A DNA stretch of 64,000 nt. It comes from Gnetum montanum (lineage: Eukaryota; Streptophyta; Gnetopsida; Gnetales; Gnetaceae). The notes beneath the pieces are model-generated. The model saw only the letters and a list, made by a program, of their open reading frames with translations. It made no database searches and was not told the origin of the DNA. The position numbers and the translations under genes are program-made. Below are positions 23,361-36,089 of this stretch, piece after piece. The stretch is from positions 203,859-267,858 of the forward strand of contig MNCI01038211.1 of assembly GCA_015680685.1 (NCBI GenBank), written 5' to 3'. The first letter of the stretch is position 1. Each line of letters begins with the position of its first letter.

Positions 23361-24230
23361 TACCAAAAGGTTAATAGGCCTAAAGTGCATGGATAAGTTG
23401 CTCATGCCATTTGCATCTGTTGTTGATTAGCATCTTTTTGAGTAAGATGATGATGATATTATTGCTAAATTTATCTTGTCCATTAGCTTGATAAAAGGCT
23501 TACATTTCATGGATACTGGACTATGGTCCATTATTTGTGATTTTAGTTAGAGGTATGTCGAAATGGGCTACTATGTTATCTAGTATGAACTTAGAGGCTT
23601 GTTGAGATGTTGTCTTGCTTAGGAGAATAGCTTCAACCTACTTTATAAAATATTCAATTGTAGTGTTGATAAATCTATGACTTGTGAAGAATTTAGGCAT
23701 TATAGGTCCAATAATGTCAAGTCCCCATCATTAAAATGGCCAAGTTATCTAAGTACTATGTAACTTAGTTGGTGGAACATGTATCAAGTTGTTGTATCAT
23801 TGATAGGTGTTACAAGTTTTAATCTTCTATAGGTAGTCACTTTTCATATAGGGTCAATAGTACCATAATCATCCAGTTTTAATGGAAATGGCTCTAGGCC
23901 CTATATGTCCTCCACATACACCTTCGTGAACTTACTCAAGGACTATTCAAGCTTTGATTTTTCCTAAGCACACTAACAATATGCCATCATAAGACCATTG
24001 ACATAGGGTGTTATTACCTACAATGACATATTGCTTTAATCTTTTATGTACAATGTACTTTTGAGAAGTAGTCGGGTTCTATGGAGATTCACCATAGATT
24101 AGGTAAAATTTGATATTGTCATACCACTGATTTTGATGGGAATTGTCGATGATGGCTATAGAGATGCCTTTAGTGTTTTGCATGATGGAAACAACATAGT
24201 TCATGACTAAAAAAGATAACTTGCTAAAGA
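23361..24230 (-). pseudogene. Integrase zinc-binding and core region of element A
   Basis: Minus strand: degraded zinc-finger remnant near 23800 (KTCNTYQ), then WGLDIIGPIMPKFFTSHRF and IEYFIK (about 23620-23730). Next come ILDNIVAHFDIPLTKITNNG (about 23530-23590, catalytic Asp changed to Asn) and YQANGQ (about 23430-23480). NNRCKWHEQLIHAL.AY abuts element C. Continuation is at 17599-17623 and 3855-4276. This is a Ty3 integrase by motif order. Confidence 0.85.
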
Positions 24231-24329
24231 CATCTAGCATCACACTTAAGGCTAAGTTTGCGATGATATCAACTAAGGTGTTCTCGGTTTAGGATATATG
24301 TTGAATACCAACATCTATAAATTATTATA

Positions 24330-25000
24330 TTAGTTTCTTAGATAGGTCATAGTAGGGTTATAGTTTTTTGGATTTAGATGCATAAACCTCTATTACTTGT
24401 TAATAACAAGTTTTGAATCACCTTTTATCATCAAGCATTTGATTTCTTGGTCATGGGATACCATCATTCCTCTGATTAATCCTTCATACTACACTACATT
24501 ATTGGTGCACGATAATTGAAAATGATAAGAAAAAGGTTGGATTGCACTAGAAGGTGATGTTAAGATGGTAGCAACATTGGCCCCATGAACAATTTAAGCT
24601 ATGTCAAAGTGCATGATAGCCTCATAACCCTCAGGTACCTCATTAATAATGTTGACATGCTAATCAGGGAATTCAAGATCTATGGTTGCATTGTCCTAAA
24701 CTAGGGAAGTTGTGAGTTTTGTTGCTATAGCTTAACCTTTGGTTAAGGCTTGGGAAATGTAATGCAAGTCAAAATAAGCTATTATGGCCTTTCATCATGC
24801 TATTCAGCTATGTTTGTAGATGTTGATCATTATGGCTCTTAATACATTGTCCTTACATATGATCTTCACTTGACTTCTAAAAAGGTAGTATCTTCACTTC
24901 TTCAAGGAGAACACCAAGGCAAGATAATACTTCTCAACCTTAGTGTAATAGATCTCATAGGTAATTAATGTATCAGGTCTAAGGATGAAATTTATTAATT
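24330..25000 (-). pseudogene. Tandem RNase H domains (Ty3-type and archaeal-type) of element A
   Basis: Nearest the right end the minus strand gives EIYYTKVEKYYLALVFSLKK (about 24890-24960), the end of a Ty3 RNase H. About 200 bp further along is a second domain: HFDIA.IVHGANVATILTSP, PFSYHFQLSCTNNVV.YEGL (24480-24620) and CLMIKGDSKLVINK (about 24400). The CTNN.AEYEAL and GDS.LV signatures are those of the second RNase H of Tat elements. RT is absent because homology stops at about 25000. Confidence 0.8.
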
Positions 25001-26589
25001 TTAATAAATTACATGGATATCAAGAAACACCATAGCTCCCAAACCATAGGTTGGATTTTGATGAAATTGGTATTGCTGGAATAGTCTCAGAGAGAACTAT
25101 GTGATTAGCTTAGGATAATATTAGTTTACTTGATCAATTAGTCAAAAAATCAAGAAACATAAAAATTAGTTAAGAACTAATCAATAATTAACTAAATGTT
25201 AACCTAAATTATACTACATTTTTCTTGAGTCAGTTGCACCTTTTACAGTTACTAAGGTTTTAATTTTTCCTTATAAATTCATAAAATGAAGTCTTATTGC
25301 CCAAATCAATCCTTTTGCATGGTAGTTTGCAGAGATTTTGGCATAACAAGTTGTGATATGGCTTGTCCAAAGCATTCTAGTCAATCTTCTCACATCCCCT
25401 TAGGTAGCTCAAAATCTATTTCTATTATTTTACATCAAAATAATGTTGTTGAAGTAATCATTTGGTATGTAGCTTGTTAGATGTTGAGGATTTTGAATAC
25501 CTCAAAACTTCTACAATATCAAAGTTACTAGTTTTTCCTATCTTTAAAATTCTTATTGCAAGGATAGTATAAAGAGTTGGTATGATATTTATCATTTATG
25601 GGAAAGTTTTCCTTCAAAAATGATTTTTGAATTTTAATGATTAATCTTACCAGTGTTCAAACTAACTTAGGTTTTCACACTAGGCTAAATCCTTTTATTC
25701 CTAGTACAAAGCCAATCATTTTGTCAAAGAAAATTTTCTGATTATGCTAGGAATTCTACTCTTATGTAAAAGAAATATTATAAAGTTGATTTTGTTAGGG
25801 AGATTGACTGTCAATTGTGTCAATTTATATATAGTAAAGCTTTATGGGATCCCTAGTTTACCAATGTTAACTCCTACTTTATCTGTCTCCTTCATAATGA
25901 AAAAAATAATAGAGTGTATGATTAGTCTTTTTCTTATTTCTTTTTCTTGTACCTTGCCATAAAATTAGCTACTACCACAAAGAAAGAATCAGAAGAATCT
26001 TATACTATAAATTGTATACCCTTACTTATGAATTTAATCTTCAGTTATGATTTTTCTATTGATAGCCTTCATAAATTTAATCCTCATTTACACCCTATGT
26101 TTCTAGTATAAGAAAGAGGGCTTAAGTTGAAGGTTCTAAACAAGGTAAAAAAGGTCTTGCATAAGTCTACAATGTGGTATGGTCATATGAGATAAAAATT
26201 TCTTATTTTTATTTTATGTTTTATCATTTATTAATTATTTTTATTTTATGATCTTTATGTGATAGTGCACTCTAGGCTACAAATTGAACTAGGGGAAGGT
26301 ACTAAGAAGACAAGTCCAAGAAGGGATGACATAGTAACAATAGAACTAAGTTTCAAGGTTTTTATTGTTGATCAAACATTATCATTATTAGAGTTTTTTA
26401 TTTTTTATGTATTTATTTATTTATTTACTTTGTTCCTAGTTTAGAGACAATGCATAGAATAAGGTTCAAGTGGAAGGGTTTTAAGTAATTAAAAAGGAAA
26501 GGAAAAAGAGATAGAGATAACTTGATTAATAGATCATAAATATATGATTTTTAGAATACTTTACTTTCTCTTTTTTCTTACATTATGAA
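25001..26589. other. Unassigned sequence right of the truncation of element A
   Basis: No recognisable protein, LTR or tandem structure. Short frames such as 25286-25480 and 25744-25962 resemble nothing I know and have no supporting signal. Probably old repeat DNA or the ancestral insertion site. Confidence 0.4.
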
Positions 26590-27440
26590 ACTTTTTTGTA
26601 GGTGTCCATAAACCAAGGGTACTTCATCTAGGAGTTGGGGATGGATTCTTTGTACAAATCTAGTTTTGAATAGACTCCATCTCCACCTCCAAAATGTCCT
26701 CAAGTGTCATCTCCATAGGTGAATCTCCTAAATAATTCCTTTTCATAGGTCATGTCAATGTACTCTATTCCCAAGTATGTCAGCAAAACCCCCTACATTA
26801 TTATCATGGGTTCACCTTTCTCGTTAGGATAGATGGTGGCTACTACAGAAGAGGAACTTGTGTTTTTTTTTCAAAATCTAGATGATTATATTGCAAAAAA
26901 TACTTCCTAATTTTTCTATGAGGAGTTGTATCACATGAGGGAATCCAAGTATTTTGACTTCAAGAGTGATTACGAGTTTGTGTAGGCTAGTGGTACATCT
27001 ACTTTTCATGCTATTACCAATGGTGTTCCAAAGGTCAGCTAGAATCTTGAACAACTCTTAGGGAAACTCAAGAGTACTACTTTCTTGGATCGATACTTGT
27101 TGAACCTTGAGCATGTGCTTAAAATTGAAATTATTGACTTCATGTAAGTAGTTTCTATTTTCTCTTCTTTCTTCTTCTCTTTCTTTTTTTATACTTATAA
27201 CTTTTATTTTGTGCATGTAGAGGAAGAAGACGGAATGGAAAGAAGACATGATATAATAGATCCTTAAACTAAACCTACAAAGGTTGATGAGGTGAAACCT
27301 ACAATAAAAAGTGCCACCAAATACATAAGGAAAATTTGCGATGGTTTGATTGGATGTTGGGTTGTAATTGAAAATTATGATACCACCAAGGAGGAATGTG
27401 AGGCCCAATCCAAAGTTATCATATATCTCTTTAAATTTTT
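26590..27440 (+). pseudogene. Decayed open frame of unknown identity, possibly with one intron
   Basis: One plus-strand frame stays coherent from about 26590 to 27146 with around eight stops, mostly TAG. It includes TTEEELVFFFQNLDDYIAKN, ESKYFDFKSDYEFV and STTFLDRYLLNLEHVLKIEI. It runs into GTAAGT (27147), then a pyrimidine-rich stretch and GCATGTAG (about 27220), a plausible 75-bp intron. After that a second coherent frame holds KSATKYIRKICDGLIGCWVV and ENYDTTKEECEAQ. The two frames do not join in phase at the obvious sites, so the splice is uncertain. I recognise no family; it may be host-derived or from an unknown mobile element. Confidence 0.35.
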
Positions 27441-27607
27441 TTAACTAGAGGGTTGATTTCATCTGTATCTCTTCTTTTCACTATATCCATTCTTTCCCTA
27501 GTCCTCTTCTTGATGTATCCCATTCTTATATTAATAAATAAATTTTAATAATATTTCTCATTTTCTTCCCCTTTGGCTCCTGAATCATGATTTACTCCAA
27601 TACCAAA

Positions 27608-28104
27608 TGTAACATCTTGTTTCCAAATGTTGATGAAATATAGTCATCCATTACATAAAATTGTTGCATTGAATGAAAATAGCTCAATCACTTGTTCAAC
27701 TTGGGAAAATAATGATAATGGACAAAAAATTAAATAGAAAAGAAAATACTAGTAGAACTTTATTAATGAAAGGTTGGTACATTGTAATGCACTTTGGGTT
27801 ATCTCCCTATGACACTTGGACCTTAGAGGTAATCCAACACTTCCACCAAAGTTAGGCCATTTGACCAAAGGGGTGATCAATCCCTTCTTTTCCTACTTCA
27901 CATATTTTCCATTACTTGCTAATTAGGCTTCACAACTCCATGCTTATATGACCTCTAACCTAACCTTAAATGCCATAGGTGAAATCAATTCTAAGGGGTG
28001 TTGCAAATAGTTGCATCTCCTCATAACAAGACATCCCTTCCTTCAAAGGCTAATTACATGATTAATAATACAATTCCATCATTAATAAGGAATGGGATGT
28101 TACA
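27608..28104 (+). repeat. Left LTR of element D
   Basis: Terminal inverted motif TGTAACATC and GATGTTACA. Similar along most of its length to 31581-32078. Confidence 0.6.
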
Positions 28105-28580
28105 GTGGCATTCTTAGATCCCTACTCAGTAGTAACTTTTCTTGGTTTAGATCTTTCATTAGCTTTGTTAAAGAACAAAATAAATAAAACTATTCATAAC
28201 AAAGTAGTATAATACACCAACACTTTAGATGGTGTATACAAACTCTCATAGTGTTGCAAATATAGACATCAATTAAGATGTTAAGATTACCAAAACATAC
28301 CAAATTTTTAATACCACTCAAGCTTAACATGGATATTAATAATATTACTTTACTATCTAAAACCAAATCCATGAAGTTCATAAGAAAATTGATAAATAAA
28401 AGAATCACTTCATTATTAGCCTTCATGATACTACATGAACTAGAGATTCATAAGCACAACTAACAATTTTGGAGTAATGCTCTAAATTAGAATTCCTTTT
28501 AAGAAAAAGCATTTTATAATGAGAACCATACAACCAAGAAAATCATAAGTTATATCTCAAATTAGTAAACCTACTATTAT

Positions 28581-29471
28581 TGATGAATCATGTTTAGGCA
28601 TGCTTCGATATCATATACACAATTTCAAAGCCTTGATATTGGATACCCAATATCAAACCCCAAGATGCGATGTTGAATATCTGATATTGTGGGGTATATG
28701 TCGGCCTATAAATATAGCACTTGGGCATGGGCACAGAATTTTGGAAGATATTTTTATTAATAGAGTAGCTAAACTCTTACAATTTTATTCCATAATCTTA
28801 AAGAACAATGAGTGAGCACCTACAGAGTGGATCTGATTTAGTTGTATGGAGTCTTATCCGAGTGGCAATGTACCTAGACATATTCCATGAATGATATTAA
28901 GATTGAGATTGATTCTTATTCATTGTAGCACTTTGACATAGTTTAAATTTACTTTTAATGCAATTAACATTTCATGTACTTAGTTAATATTTACATCTCC
29001 ATACATATTAATGAATTGGTGGAATGAGTGTGACTAGTTTTGAGCATAAACACATATTTTCTTGGTAACCCCAACAACATTATTACTTGGTTCACCAAAT
29101 AGCATAGCGCTTGGTAATCCCAGCAGTGGATATGTGGGTTCAAGATGTTTACAGTAAGTTAGGAATGGACACTCGTCACTCATAGGCTAGTTTAGACTTT
29201 ACTTTCCATTGTTAATTAGTTTAAATAATTGATTTCTTCATTATCATTAGGAGTAGCATAAGGCTGCAAAAACATCAATTATCATATGTCTCACTTTGGA
29301 CTAAACCATACATGACAAAGCTACCTCTAGTCTAGGTGGGAAGATAGCAAATAATGATCAAGACATAATGATCTAGATGCATAACTAGTCCCATCCATGG
29401 AATTTGATCGGATCATGCGTGAACGCTTGTGATTCATATGGTTGAGCGTAGGGGTACCTTGGTGCTCATCA
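28581..29471 (+). repeat. Solo LTR, family R, copy 2
   Basis: It starts TGATGAATCA and ends GGTGCTCATCA. The flanks ATTAT (28576-28580) and CTTAT (29472-29476) match at four of five bases, consistent with a target duplication. Just before the TATAAATA box (28707-28714) is a perfect inverted pair TTGATATTGG/CCAATATCAA (around 28632-28655). Downstream blocks match the other R copies. Confidence 0.7.
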
Positions 29472-31580
29472 CTTATAAATACACTATCATAATTAGTTAC
29501 TTTTATCTTCTTTGTTAATATTTTATATCATTTTGGTCATTTTAAATAGTTCTTGAAATGTAAGAAAAATGATTAGAGATATTAGACATAATTTCCTTCT
29601 TCAAAATATATTATAATATAATTAAATGATGAACCAGAGAAAACAACATACATGCTTGCCATGGCAAATTAAAATTAAATAACTTCACCATCTAACATAA
29701 GAGGCTCATATAAGTAAATATAAACATGAAATTTTAATGCATAAATCATCAATTAAAAATGACTCTATACTTGCATTTATGAAATTATAAAAAATGATTA
29801 ATTATGATTCAACCTTTAAATCTAGAGAAAAATCATTCACCATGGATTCTTTAGGAACTACAAATGTCTTAGAGGATGGTGGTGTAAGATTTTTAACTAA
29901 TTCTTTTATTTTTGAATTATTAGACACCTTTTATATCTTAGCTTATACTTCATTGTAAGCTAACAAAATTGACAATGGCATCATAGTGGCAATAGGTTGA
30001 AGTATAGAGATTTCATTTTTCATTATTAGTTTATCTACCTCTAACTTCATAATCCTCATCGTCAATTTCTTGATTCTATTTGTCATCTTCATCTCTATAT
30101 ATTAGAATCCATGATGTTCCTTACTTTCTTCAGTGCTACTAACTCCTGAGATTGCATCTTTGCAAGTTTTAGCATACCTTTAACATCTCACTCAAAATTT
30201 GTAAAGGCTTTGGAATATTTATCATTTTCTTGATATATGGATAGTAAATATTTATTTGATGTCTCACTTTCTGCCAAAGCAACATTAAACACAATTTTAT
30301 TATTTCTTGCATTTCATCATAGGCTTCATCTCTAAAATAATACTCCACTGTGGTATAGTTCATGATCATTAATTCATATAATAAATCATTGTTTACTATG
30401 ATGGCATTAATTTTTGAAATCCTATTAAGACATTTATATATGATGTTTTTAATTACTTATAAAAAGTTATTTGCATTCATATTCCCAAAATATTTCCATG
30501 CAGATTTATTATATAGTGTTTCTTTCATGGGAATCTTCTCCATGGATGCTTTATTTCACACTTTTTTGTTTTACACTTTTTTCTAAGATTATCTATTTCT
30601 TTAGTATTATTTTCTATGATTATTATGTTTTTCATTTTTTAATATTTTTTCATGTATGTGTGTATGTGTTTGTATATGTGTGTGTACATACTACTTTTTT
30701 AGTCATTTTCTTTATATTATAGATGATTTTAATGTTTTGTTAATAAAATTACCACTTATATGTAGGAGCAAAATTTATTGTTTGAATTTTATGCTATGCT
30801 ATTAAATTCATTAGAGAAATAACTGTGTAAGGTAGTGAGATGACATAATCCATTTCTTCAATTTCATTAATAATATATTCTTATCATGGGAATCATGTGA
30901 TCCTTGTCATATCCAAAATTAAATGTAATTCATGATTACATACCTTGAAGAAAGAAGGACCAAGAGGATTGGATAAGGATGTGATATCAAGAGGGATTTG
31001 TTGATTTCTTGAATTTCCACTAACCCCATGTTGATATATAACCACTTATGTTTTTAATTGCACTTGGGAAATATTATTCATGAGAAATTATTCCCTTGTT
31101 ATATCACTAGAAAGACATGTATCTCATGTCCAAGGTAGTCTTATGACAAGGGTAATGAATCAAATAATTAAGTAAATTCTTAAAAGATCATTCTTAGAGT
31201 ACCATTGGAAAGACATGTAACCCATGCTTGAAGTTGCTCTTCTATCTAGTGACCAAGGACCATAACATAAATGCTCTTGATTAATTAATTATTTCAAGTA
31301 ACTCTAATGTATTTTTTTCTAATATTTTCTTCTTATCAAGTAATGTTATTTCAATATGGTTTCTAATTCATCTCATGGTGGTGGATATAAGATGATGCAA
31401 TGCAATGTCATTGCAAGAGGTATGGAATTTCAACTAATAGGTATTGTTAACCATTTTAATCATGTCCTAATACATAAGATTCATTAATAACATGATAAGA
31501 TACCTTATGTCCTACTTCTACAATTTCTTCTAACTCAATTTTACCTCACTATTATGAATTATTATTAATTTAATGATTTT
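29472..31580. other. Non-coding interior of element D
   Basis: AT-rich sequence without recognisable domains. There is a TG-rich microsatellite-like tract at about 30652-30690, and a partial direct duplication around 31105-31145 and 31200-31245 (GAAAGACATGTA blocks). Confidence 0.5.
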
Positions 31581-32078
31581 TGTAATGTCTCATTCCCAAA
31601 TTTCATAGAAAACATCAAATATATGTTATATTAGACATTATGCATAAGAAGAAAATATATCAAATGTCAAATATATGTAACATTTGACATTATGCATAAA
31701 GAAAATAATAGGAAAAATGTAAAAGGAAAAAGGAAAGAATGCTTTATTAATCTCGAATGGCATATCTAGATCATGCTCTGAGAATGTTCCTTGGGGTTTT
31801 CTTCCTTCAAAATCTATCACTTAGAGGCAATCCAACACTTGCACCATGGTTAGGCCTATAGCTGGCTAGAAGGAATGGCTAGTCCTCTTCTTGTCTTGCA
31901 TCACTCGATTCCTGTGACTTACTTTTTTCTAGTTGTATCCCCCATGCTAGCACAACCTCTAAGCCCAGGTATAAATTCCTTAGGTCAAACCCCCAAAGGT
32001 TACCTTGAGAGACATGTCCATTATTACAATGTACCCTTTCAAGTCAATTACAACATGCCCTTTTGGGTTTTGTTATGA
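31581..32078 (+). repeat. Right LTR of element D
   Basis: It starts TGTAATGTCTCATTCCC and ends near TGTTATGA. Same orientation as and similar to 27608-28104. Confidence 0.55.
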
Positions 32079-33954
32079 TAACGATAATACTTGTTATGAA
32101 GATGCACCATCCTCATTATGCAACAACATCATTACAATTTTGTTTAACATAGTATAGAGTTCTAGAAATAATAATTTCATATGTGTTGTAACAAGGATCA
32201 TATTACCATTTAATTTTCTAAATACCTATGGACACCTAGCAAGATGATTCTACAAGGCCATTATAGAAAAGATCCTTCTTTGGATAGAATATAATTATAT
32301 AACTCTTAGGGATCTCATATATGAACCACGTCCATACTTTTCAAATATTAAGATTCTTCTACTTTATCGTTATACATTACTAATTAACATTTTTTTCTAA
32401 TTTTTCTATCAAATCCCTCAAAAACTCCAATTTGCAATTAATTTTAAGACTTTAATCTATATCCAATTCAACATTTCTCATGATTCATTTCCTTTTCAAT
32501 GGCTCTATTTTATCTTTTAAATTTTTCAAAATCATTCAAAAATAATTTAGAATTTAATGGAAAATGAAAAAAATTTGATACTAATAGCCTCATTAATGCT
32601 ATAACTTCAACATAATAGGCTTTGTCAATGCAACAGTGTCAACACAGTTAACAAATAGTATATATATACCACCATTATAAAATTTTTCATCATTCTTCAT
32701 TTGCTTAAGAGCATTCTTTGTCATTCTTCAAAGCCCAAACATTCAACAAGTAATATCTTGCAAAAAAGACCTCTAATTTATGTCATTCAAAAACCTATGA
32801 GCTCTTTGGGTAGAGCTCTATGTTGTTGGAATGATCAAACCTTGCTTTCAAAAACTTCTTAATGCCTTGTGTTTTGAACACCTAAGATAATTAACATTAA
32901 AAATAATTGAAATTAATTAATAGTTAAGCGAATTTAACTTAGGATTTTCAAAACATTACAATGTACTTATCCAAGTGCTCAAACTTAAAATGTTTTTGAA
33001 ATTAACCTAACACAATACCCGATTAATAGAAAAATCATTATGAAATATTTTAAAAATTAATAATTGATCATTAATGTGATGGAAAATAACTGAAAAATAC
33101 ATTACAAGGGTAGGAGGCTTGTTACATCTAAGGGAGAAAAAACCATAAGATATACAAGAATGTGGATGTGAAAAAGTAGAAGAATAGTAGGCAACCCATG
33201 AAATAAGACTCATAGGGGAGGAAATAGAGGTGGAATATATTAGGCATATTCCCACATCAAACACATGTTAATCCACATAGGAGACACCTCAACCATGACC
33301 CAATCTAGAGGTAATCCTCATAGAATAATCTTTGAAACAGTTTAAGACTAAGGAGATTTAGAGCTTAGTCCTTCAAGATCCTAGCTTTAAATCATTCTTA
33401 GAGTTAATACTCAAGAAGTTCATGAGTAGTTACAAGGATATCCTTTTTGATCCACCATCTTAACCAATGGGAAATGGTACTTAGAAGAAACATATCTTTT
33501 CTAGAACAATCACCAAGAAGATGTAACTATTGAAAATCAAGGACATCACCATCTTCCACTCTGTTGAAGTAATGGAAATTGTCTTGGAACTTCCAAATGT
33601 TGGTACAAAAGGTGTCAAAGTTTTCATAAAGTCAAATGTTAAAAGTAAAAAGGAATAAGTGTAGAGAGTGTATAGAGCTAAAAAAAAGGAGTATGACATA
33701 CTAACCTATTAAAAAAGATCTACTTTAAGATTACCTTTTTTCATCTCAATCTCATAGTAAGATCTAATAAGATCACATCTTTTTTTGTAAGAGCATGTAC
33801 AACTCTCAATAGGAAGTTTCCAATTAACTTGTTATAGTTGATCAACTTAAAGATTGAAGAATTCTTGAAAGGAAATAAGATAAGAAAAAATCCACTTCCC
33901 TTTTTTACATAATTAGGAAACTTTACTAAAGAGGATGGATCACCCATTATGAAA
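32079..33954. other. Unassigned sequence, with a weakly coherent frame at 33070-33680
   Basis: Mostly featureless AT-rich DNA. On the plus strand, 33070-33680 keeps one frame with many stops (segments such as FLELILKKFMSSYKDILFDP and VMEIVLELPNVGTKGVKVFI). I cannot assign it and it may be chance. Confidence 0.3.
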
Positions 33955-34541
33955 ATGATGTTCTTCGTAGTAATAAGTTCAAAATTTCTTCATCTTCATT
34001 GTAACACTTTAACTTAAATTAAAATTTACTTTTAATGTAACTTATTCTCTTATGCACATAGCTTAATATTTACTTTTCCATCTACTTAATTAATGATTTA
34101 CTTTCCATTGCAAATTAGAATATGATCAAATAAGTGTGACCACTTTGAGTATAACATATGTTTACTTTGTAATGTCTATAACATTAATGTTTAGTTAGCC
34201 TAGTAGTACTACATTTGATAATCCTAGTGGTCAATATATTTGTTTAGGATGCACATGAAATTTAGGAACAAACACTTATCACCTTAGGAGGCTTTCATCA
34301 TCTTACTTAGATTGAAATAGATTAAATTTTTATATATTTATATTTTAATCATGATTCATCAATATCATCAATCATGCATCTTAGTTATACATAACAATAT
34401 GCACTAAGGATCATACATGTATAACTAGGAAGATAGTGACTCACAATCATAGTTAATGGTCTAGATACACCACTAGTCTAGTCCACAAAAAATGATTAGG
34501 TCATGCATGAATGTTCATGATTTGTATAGTTGGGCATAGGA
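33955..34541 (+). repeat. Family R LTR, copy 3, 5'-truncated
   Basis: It lacks the palindromes and TATA box, and begins within the shared non-coding part. It follows copies 1, 2 and 4 (TTACTTTTAATGYAA, GACCACTTTGAGT, AATCCTAGTGG) and ends at GGGCATAGGA, where a copia LTR starts. Confidence 0.6.
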
Positions 34542-35113
34542 TGTTGAACTTTTGATATGTCAAAATGTTAGAAAATGAAAAATGTGGAAATGTGTGTTCT
34601 TGCAAGGCTAAGAAATAACAAGATGAGTTTGGGAGAACAAGTGCTAAGGTGACAAACCGAGAGCTCAGATGTTGATCCAAGATGATAGAAAGTCTTAATT
34701 AGAAAGTGAAATCTACAAGCCAAATGGAGGTGTTCCAAGATCTATCGAGATGTCAAAATGTTAAAGAAATGTTCTAGACTTCATAGTACATTTGCAGGCC
34801 ATATGTTCTAGATTAACACTAGACATCTCAATTGTTGCTAGGACATCCTACCTGAGATGTCCCAATTTTCTATGGAACATCCCATGTGAATATAGGTTAT
34901 TTTTAGAGAGACATCCCAAGCTCGATTGGGATATCCCAATTACCCATTTCTTAGTCATTGCATGAATTTTGAGGAGTTTTTAGAGAGTAAAATGCAATAA
35001 AACAAAGTGGAATTCTTGGAAAACATACAAGAACTATTCATTAAAATATCCATCATTCTCTACATCAATTGAATTGGATTTGTTCCTCATTTCCTCTATC
35101 ATTAGTAAATTTT
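34542..35113 (+). repeat. H: copia LTR related to element C, truncated by F
   Basis: It begins TGTTGAAC, like the LTR of C on its own strand (TGTTGAAACC). It shares TGAATTT.GAGGAGTTTT (about 34974) and the tandem GACATCCCA-type motifs before it. The 3' part of the LTR is missing where the LTR of F begins, so F probably inserted here. Confidence 0.5.
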
Positions 35114-36046
35114 TGCTAAAACACCACCAAGAAAATAAATGTTCCAACCTTTTGACATTGTAACATTCACCATCAAACTTGAGACTAAAATTTCATTGTA
35201 AAATGTAAGGTTTGTAGTCCATAAGTTGCAATCTCACATACTCAAACTTGTTGGGGCTGAAAAATGCCTCAAAATTTGTTATAGCCTTACTTCCTAGGTG
35301 GAAAAATTCATGTCATGTCTATATTTGGACTTGGAAAGGCTAAAAATGCCTTAGGAACTACCAAATTTGGCATTTTCATGGGTTTTATGATGGTCATGAG
35401 CACAACTACGTTGGAACCACCTACACCAAACATTGGGATTCTTGGGTTTTCATTTTCCCAAAAATATCTAGCATAGTTGCCATAACCCTTAACATGGATC
35501 CCACAAAGCCATTTTTCAAGTGGTTGGGTTTTTTGCTTCTGTAGAAATTTCAACATGGATGCCATAACTCTAGCTTGAATGCTACAATGCCAACATAGCT
35601 CTTCAAGGCCACTATAGTTGGATGAAGCTAGCATATTCTACAAAATTCCTTTTACTATTTATGATATCCAACATGTTTTCAGTGTCCTAGGTGCATCAAA
35701 ACTTATCATAAATGGAAAACTACATTGAAAATGGTGGCCTACCACACCTACACATCACAACAATTTGTTACCAATCATGGCAAAAATTTGTAGCCCAAAA
35801 CTAGCAACCAGATGGCCTACAAAATCCAAATTTGAACATATTGAATGGGTTGGATAAAAAAAAATTTAACTTCACAAAAAATTCCTTCACCAGTAAAAAT
35901 TTTCTTAATTCCATCCTTTACAACCTTGAGTGCTTAAAATCCTTGACATTTTGTGAGACTTTCTAAAGTAAATTGTCAACTACCTAGTCATTTGAGACTC
36001 TTAGCATAGTTCCATTGTAATAAAAGGTCAAGAACACCCCTTTGCC

Positions 36047-36083
36047 TACCCCATCCCCCCCACCCCATCCCCCCACCCCCCAC
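36047..36083 (-). other. C-rich tract (candidate G-quadruplex on minus strand)
   Basis: Runs of four to seven C separated by one to four bases. On the minus strand this gives more than four runs of G4 or longer, a classic quadruplex pattern. It lies inside the LTR of F, directly left of R copy 4. Confidence 0.6.
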
Positions 36084-36089
36084 CTTTTG

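Larger units (their letters stand above)
1843..25000 (-). mobile_element. Element A: Ty3/gypsy (Tat-like) retrotransposon, split by B and C
   Basis: This minus-strand element can be traced as gRNase H and archaeal-type RNase H (about 24330-25000), integrase (23361-24230, 17599-17623 and 3855-4276), a 3' untranslated region (2997-3854) and a 3' LTR (1843-2996). Two complete retrotransposons interrupt its integrase. Everything upstream of RNase H (RT, protease, gag, 5' LTR) is missing at about 25000, so it is 5'-truncated. A tandem RNase H is characteristic of the plant Tat lineage. All domains carry stops and the element is dead. Confidence 0.8.
27608..32078 (+). mobile_element. Element D: non-autonomous LTR-flanked element
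   Basis: Two similar 497-498-bp units (27608-28104 and 31581-32078) lie in the same orientation and share a block around CAATCCAACACTTGCACCA. The left one has inverted ends TGTAACATC...GATGTTACA. Directly after it the plus strand reads TGGCATTCTTAGATC, only loosely PBS-like. The 3.5-kb interior contains R copy 2 and no recognisable gag or pol. The flanks give no clear target duplication, so two independent solo LTRs are possible. Confidence 0.5.

Noticed and set aside
27058-27408. Minus-strand 116-residue frame
   Set aside because: Antisense to a more coherent plus-strand frame, low complexity where it crosses the pyrimidine-rich interval.
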